The position numbers were made by a program, and so were the translations under genes. This document shows, piece by piece, positions 61,419 through 64,000 of a DNA stretch of 64,000 bases; within the stretch, counting starts at the first letter, position 1; each line of letters begins with the position of its first letter. The stretch covers positions 310,001 to 374,000 of the forward strand of contig DASWNX010000029.1 in the NCBI GenBank assembly GCA_036399055.1, written 5' to 3'. This DNA comes from Jatrophihabitans sp. Its GTDB lineage: Bacteria > Actinomycetota > Actinomycetes > Mycobacteriales > Jatrophihabitantaceae. The notes below the pieces were generated by a model. It was given only the letters and a program-made list of their open reading frames with translations. It did not search any database and had not been told where the DNA came from.

Positions 61419-63293
61419 CTATTCGACGGTGACCGACTTCGCGAGGTTACGCGGCTTGTCGACGTCAAATCCTCGACTTTGGGCGATCTCAGCCGCCAGG
61501 ACCTGCAGCGGGATCGTCGTCAGCAACGGCGACAGCAGGGTGGGCGCGACGGGCAGCTCGATCAGGTGCGCGGCGTGCTTGGCAGCCATCAGGTCGCCCT
61601 GCTCGGCGAGCACGATGGTGCGGGCGCCGCGGGCGGAGATCTCGGCGATGTTGGACAGCATCTTCTGGTGCAGCAACGGCCGGCCGACCGGAGACGGCAT
61701 CACCACCACCACCGGCAGGCCTGGTTCGATCAGGGCGATCGGGCCGTGCTTCAACTCGCCGGCCGGAAAGCCCTCGGCGTGCATGTAGGCCAGTTCCTTG
61801 AGCTTCAGCGCGCCCTCCAGGGCCACCGGGTAGCCGACGTGACGGCCCAGGAACAGCACCGCCTTGGAGTCGGCGATCTCACGGGCCAGCACCCGGACCG
61901 GCTCGATCACCGTCAGGGTCTCAGTGATGAGCGCCGGCATCGCCTGCAGCGCCTCGTACTCGGCCGCGATCTCGTCGCCGTACTTGGTGCCCCGGGCCTC
62001 GGCCAGCGCCAGCCCGAGGATCAGCACCGCGGTCACCTGGGCGCTGAAGGTCTTGGTGGCCGCCACCCCGATCTCGGGGCCGGCATGGGTGTAGAGCACC
62101 GCGTCGGCCTCGCGCGGGATCTGCGCGCCGTTGGTGTTGCAGATGGCCAGCACGGTGGCACGCTGCTCCTTGGCGTGGCGGACCGCCTCCAGGGTGTCGG
62201 CGGTCTCGCCGGACTGGCTGATCGCCACCACCAGGGTCTGCTGGTCCAGCACCGGGTCCCGATAGCGGAACTCCGAGGCCATCTCGACCTCGACCGGGAT
62301 CCGGGTCCAGTGCTCGATGGCGTGCTTGGCGATCAGGCCGGCGTGGTAGGCCGAGCCGCAGGCGACCACGAAGACCTTGTCGACCTCACGCAGCACCGAG
62401 CTGTCCAGGCGCTGCTCGTCCAGGGCGATCCGGCCGTCCAGGTAGTGCGCGCGCAAGGTGTCGGCGACGGCGGTCGGCTGCTCCTGGATCTCCTTGAGCA
62501 TGAAGTAGTCGTAGCCGCCCTTCTCGGCGGCGGCGAGGTCCCAGTCGATGGTGAACGGCTTGCCCTCGACTCCCACGCCGTCGAAGTCGATGATCCGGTA
62601 ACCCTCGCGGGAGATCTCCACCAGCTGGTCCTGGCCGAGCTCCACGGCCTCCTTGGTGTAGCTGATGAAGGCCGCCACGTCCGAGCCTAGAAAGTTCTCG
62701 CCTTCGCCGAGCCCGAGCACCAGCGGGGAGTTGCGCCGGGCGCCGACCACTGTCTCGGGGTGGTCCCGGTCCAGCAGCACCAGCGTGAAGGCGCCCTGCA
62801 ACCGGCAGCAGACCCGTCGGACGGCCTCGGCCAGGCCTGGCGCGCCGGCGTCCAGCTCGGCGGCCACCAGGTGCGCGACGGTCTCGGAGTCGGTCTCGGA
62901 GACCAGCTCCACCCCGGCGAACTCCAGCCCTGAGCGCAGCTCGCTGAAGTTCTCGATGATCCCGTTGTGCACCACGGCGATCCGGTGGGTGGCGTCGGAG
63001 TGCGGGTGGGCGTTCTGGTCATTGGGCGCCCCATGGGTCGCCCAGCGGGTGTGCCCGACTCCGGTGTGCCCGGCCATCGGGCCGTCGGCGTCATCGGACT
63101 GGCCGGCGGCCAAGGCCAACTCGGCGTCCAGGTTCTCGATCCGGCCGGCTTTCTTGGCCGTTCTCAGCTCACCGGACTCGCTGATCACCGCCACACCGGC
63201 GGAGTCGTAACCGCGGTACTCCAGCCTGCGCAGCCCCTGCATCACCACCTCGAGGGCAGACCTGGGACCGACGTAACCAACGATGCCGCACAT
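61419..63293 (-). CDS. glmS: glutamine--fructose-6-phosphate aminotransferase (isomerising)
   Basis: A 624-residue GlmS. The N-terminal nucleophile Cys2 is in MCGIVGYVGPRSALEVV, glutaminase motifs GHTRWATHGAPNDQNAHPH and HNGIIENF follow, and two SIS domains carry VACGSAYHAGLIAKHAIE and LGRHVGYPVALEGALKLKEL. It ends with DKPRNLAKSVTVE. It makes glucosamine-6-phosphate, the entry to UDP-GlcNAc. It is probably the first gene of the long minus-strand string. A leader GTACG region of 36 bases before the next gene leaves little room for another promoter. Confidence 0.97.
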   Translation of the reverse strand: MCGIVGYVGPRSALEVVMQGLRRLEYRGYDSAGVAVISESGELRTAKKAGRIENLDAELALAAGQSDDADGPMAGHTGVGHTRWATHGAPNDQNAHPHSDATHRIAVVHNGIIENFSELRSGLEFAGVELVSETDSETVAHLVAAELDAGAPGLAEAVRRVCCRLQGAFTLVLLDRDHPETVVGARRNSPLVLGLGEGENFLGSDVAAFISYTKEAVELGQDQLVEISREGYRIIDFDGVGVEGKPFTIDWDLAAAEKGGYDYFMLKEIQEQPTAVADTLRAHYLDGRIALDEQRLDSSVLREVDKVFVVACGSAYHAGLIAKHAIEHWTRIPVEVEMASEFRYRDPVLDQQTLVVAISQSGETADTLEAVRHAKEQRATVLAICNTNGAQIPREADAVLYTHAGPEIGVAATKTFSAQVTAVLILGLALAEARGTKYGDEIAAEYEALQAMPALITETLTVIEPVRVLAREIADSKAVLFLGRHVGYPVALEGALKLKELAYMHAEGFPAGELKHGPIALIEPGLPVVVVMPSPVGRPLLHQKMLSNIAEISARGARTIVLAEQGDLMAAKHAAHLIELPVAPTLLSPLLTTIPLQVLAAEIAQSRGFDVDKPRNLAKSVTVE

Positions 63294-63329
63294 GCGCTAG
63301 AGCGTACGGGAGATGTGAAGCCGAGCGGG

Positions 63330-64000
63330 TCAACCGCCGCCGGATGTTCCGACGGCCCCGGGCGCGCTGGCAGCCGGCGACGGGACGGCCGAACCGCTGC
63401 CGGCCGGCGCGGTGGGCGTCGCGGACGCGGTGGGCGACGGGGTCGCGGACGGGGTGGTCGGCGGGGTGGTCAGGGGCGCCGGGGATGAGTCGGCGGGCGG
63501 GGTGAAGGTCACCGTCACGGTGGGAGTCGGCGCCGCGGTGCCCGGTGAGCTGGCGCCCGACGTGGGGCTGGTGGGCGACGGGCTGACCGGCGACGGAGTG
63601 CTGACCTCGGCCGAGCCCTCGACGCCGCCCAGGACGCTCAACCCGGAGCCCTGCTTGCCGTCCATGCTGGCTGCCACCGGCTTTCCGGTCAGCAACTCGA
63701 AGCCGGTGATCAGGCCCAGTGTCAGCACGAACAACGCGGCGACGCCTGCGGCCAGCCGTTGCGGGGTGAGCGCCACCCGCAGCCGGCGCCCCGGGCCGCG
63801 CCCGACCGGCGGACGCCGCTCGTCCGGCCGGATGTCTCGCTCGTCCGGCCGGATGTCTCGCTCGTCCGGCTGAATGTCGGGGTCCCCTGGGGGAGTCGCC
63901 GGCTCCGGCCCGCGGACGCCCTGGCGCCTGGCCGCCGCCACCCCGAGAGTCAGCCGGACGGCGTCACGAGAGCGCTTGAGGGACCGGGCATAGACAGCGC
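63330..64000 (-). CDS. membrane protein with Pro/Ser/Thr-rich tail, 5' end outside window
   Basis: The frame is open from the right edge (AVYARSLKRSRDAVRLTLG) to a stop at 63330. One TM helix (VAALFVLTLGLITGFELLTG) is preceded by a basic region with three DIRPDER repeats and followed by about 120 residues of Pro, Ser, Thr and Ala, ending GAVGTSGGG. The TM plus long low-complexity tail suggests a cell-surface anchored protein. Not recognised. It lies 36 bases upstream of glmS on the same strand. Confidence 0.75.
   Translation of the reverse strand, partial: AVYARSLKRSRDAVRLTLGVAAARRQGVRGPEPATPPGDPDIQPDERDIRPDERDIRPDERRPPVGRGPGRRLRVALTPQRLAAGVAALFVLTLGLITGFELLTGKPVAASMDGKQGSGLSVLGGVEGSAEVSTPSPVSPSPTSPTSGASSPGTAAPTPTVTVTFTPPADSSPAPLTTPPTTPSATPSPTASATPTAPAGSGSAVPSPAASAPGAVGTSGGG
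63820..63881. repeat. 21-bp repeats in the membrane protein
   Basis: Three copies of a 21-base unit near TCGTCCGGCCGGATGTCTCG encode the DIRPDER segments. Confidence 0.9.

Overview
The window is high-GC actinobacterial chromosome (Actinomycetota). Evidence is the guaA, guaB3, guaB, DUF5319, WhiB3/WhiD-type WhiB, groEL/groES, tsaD-rimI-tsaB-tsaE-alr and nnr-acpS-glmS gene order, which resembles the guaA to glmS part of mycobacterial genomes, together with two DUF222/13E12 HNH genes, an MT0933-type antitoxin and SigE-family ECF sigma factors. A non-mycobacterial lineage such as Jatrophihabitans, Nakamurella or a relative is a guess from general style. No rRNA, tRNA or CRISPR was recognised.

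Layout. 1-12.6 kb, mostly plus strand: the end of an LCP cell-wall ligase, a TIGR03089-like protein, 3-oxoacid CoA-transferase A/B, a PAC2 protein, a GNAT, DUF222-HNH gene 1, an MFS carrier coupled to propionyl-CoA synthetase, a Na+/H+ antiporter and a basic Ala/Pro-rich protein. 12.6-31 kb: an ECF sigma module, a GAF-GGDEF protein, a TenA thiaminase, a Tat-lipoprotein intradiol dioxygenase, GNAT, orphan antitoxin, guaA, SDR, CorA, GH36 alpha-galactosidase, guaB3, VOC, a TrmL-like methyltransferase with a repeat insertion, an S9 peptidase and a 13-copy 16-bp minisatellite.

31-38.5 kb is the accessory region. DUF222-HNH gene 2 is followed by a roughly 6 kb mobile island that lies between pieces of DUF222-HNH genes. 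The 11-bp core GACAACCTCAC occurs at both ends, and the island carries a frameshifted serine recombinase, an HUH Rep, an XRE regulator with a perfect 10-bp inverted-repeat operator, a DUF4062 protein and a two-TM/beta-barrel gene pair. The last two loci are visibly lower in GC. A second recombinase remnant and a third DUF222 scar inside the island suggest repeated integration at the same kind of site. This resembles phiRv1 in REP13E12 of M. tuberculosis and is the most interesting part of the window.

38.7-51.2 kb: a decayed acetoacetate-decarboxylase-like gene, a DHA2 drug exporter, guaB, a MacB-like ABC exporter, DUF5319, WhiB, groEL and groES (with a CIRCE operator and a matching promoter), and a THUMP-like methyltransferase. 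51.2-63.3 kb is one nearly gap-free minus-strand gene string: glmS, ferredoxin reductase, acpS, nnr, alr, alpha/beta hydrolase, tsaE, tsaB, rimI, tsaD, a small protein, and a second ECF sigma/anti-sigma-like module. A membrane protein runs off the right edge.

A recurring theme is short tandem repeats, both in-frame inside proteins and at gene ends.
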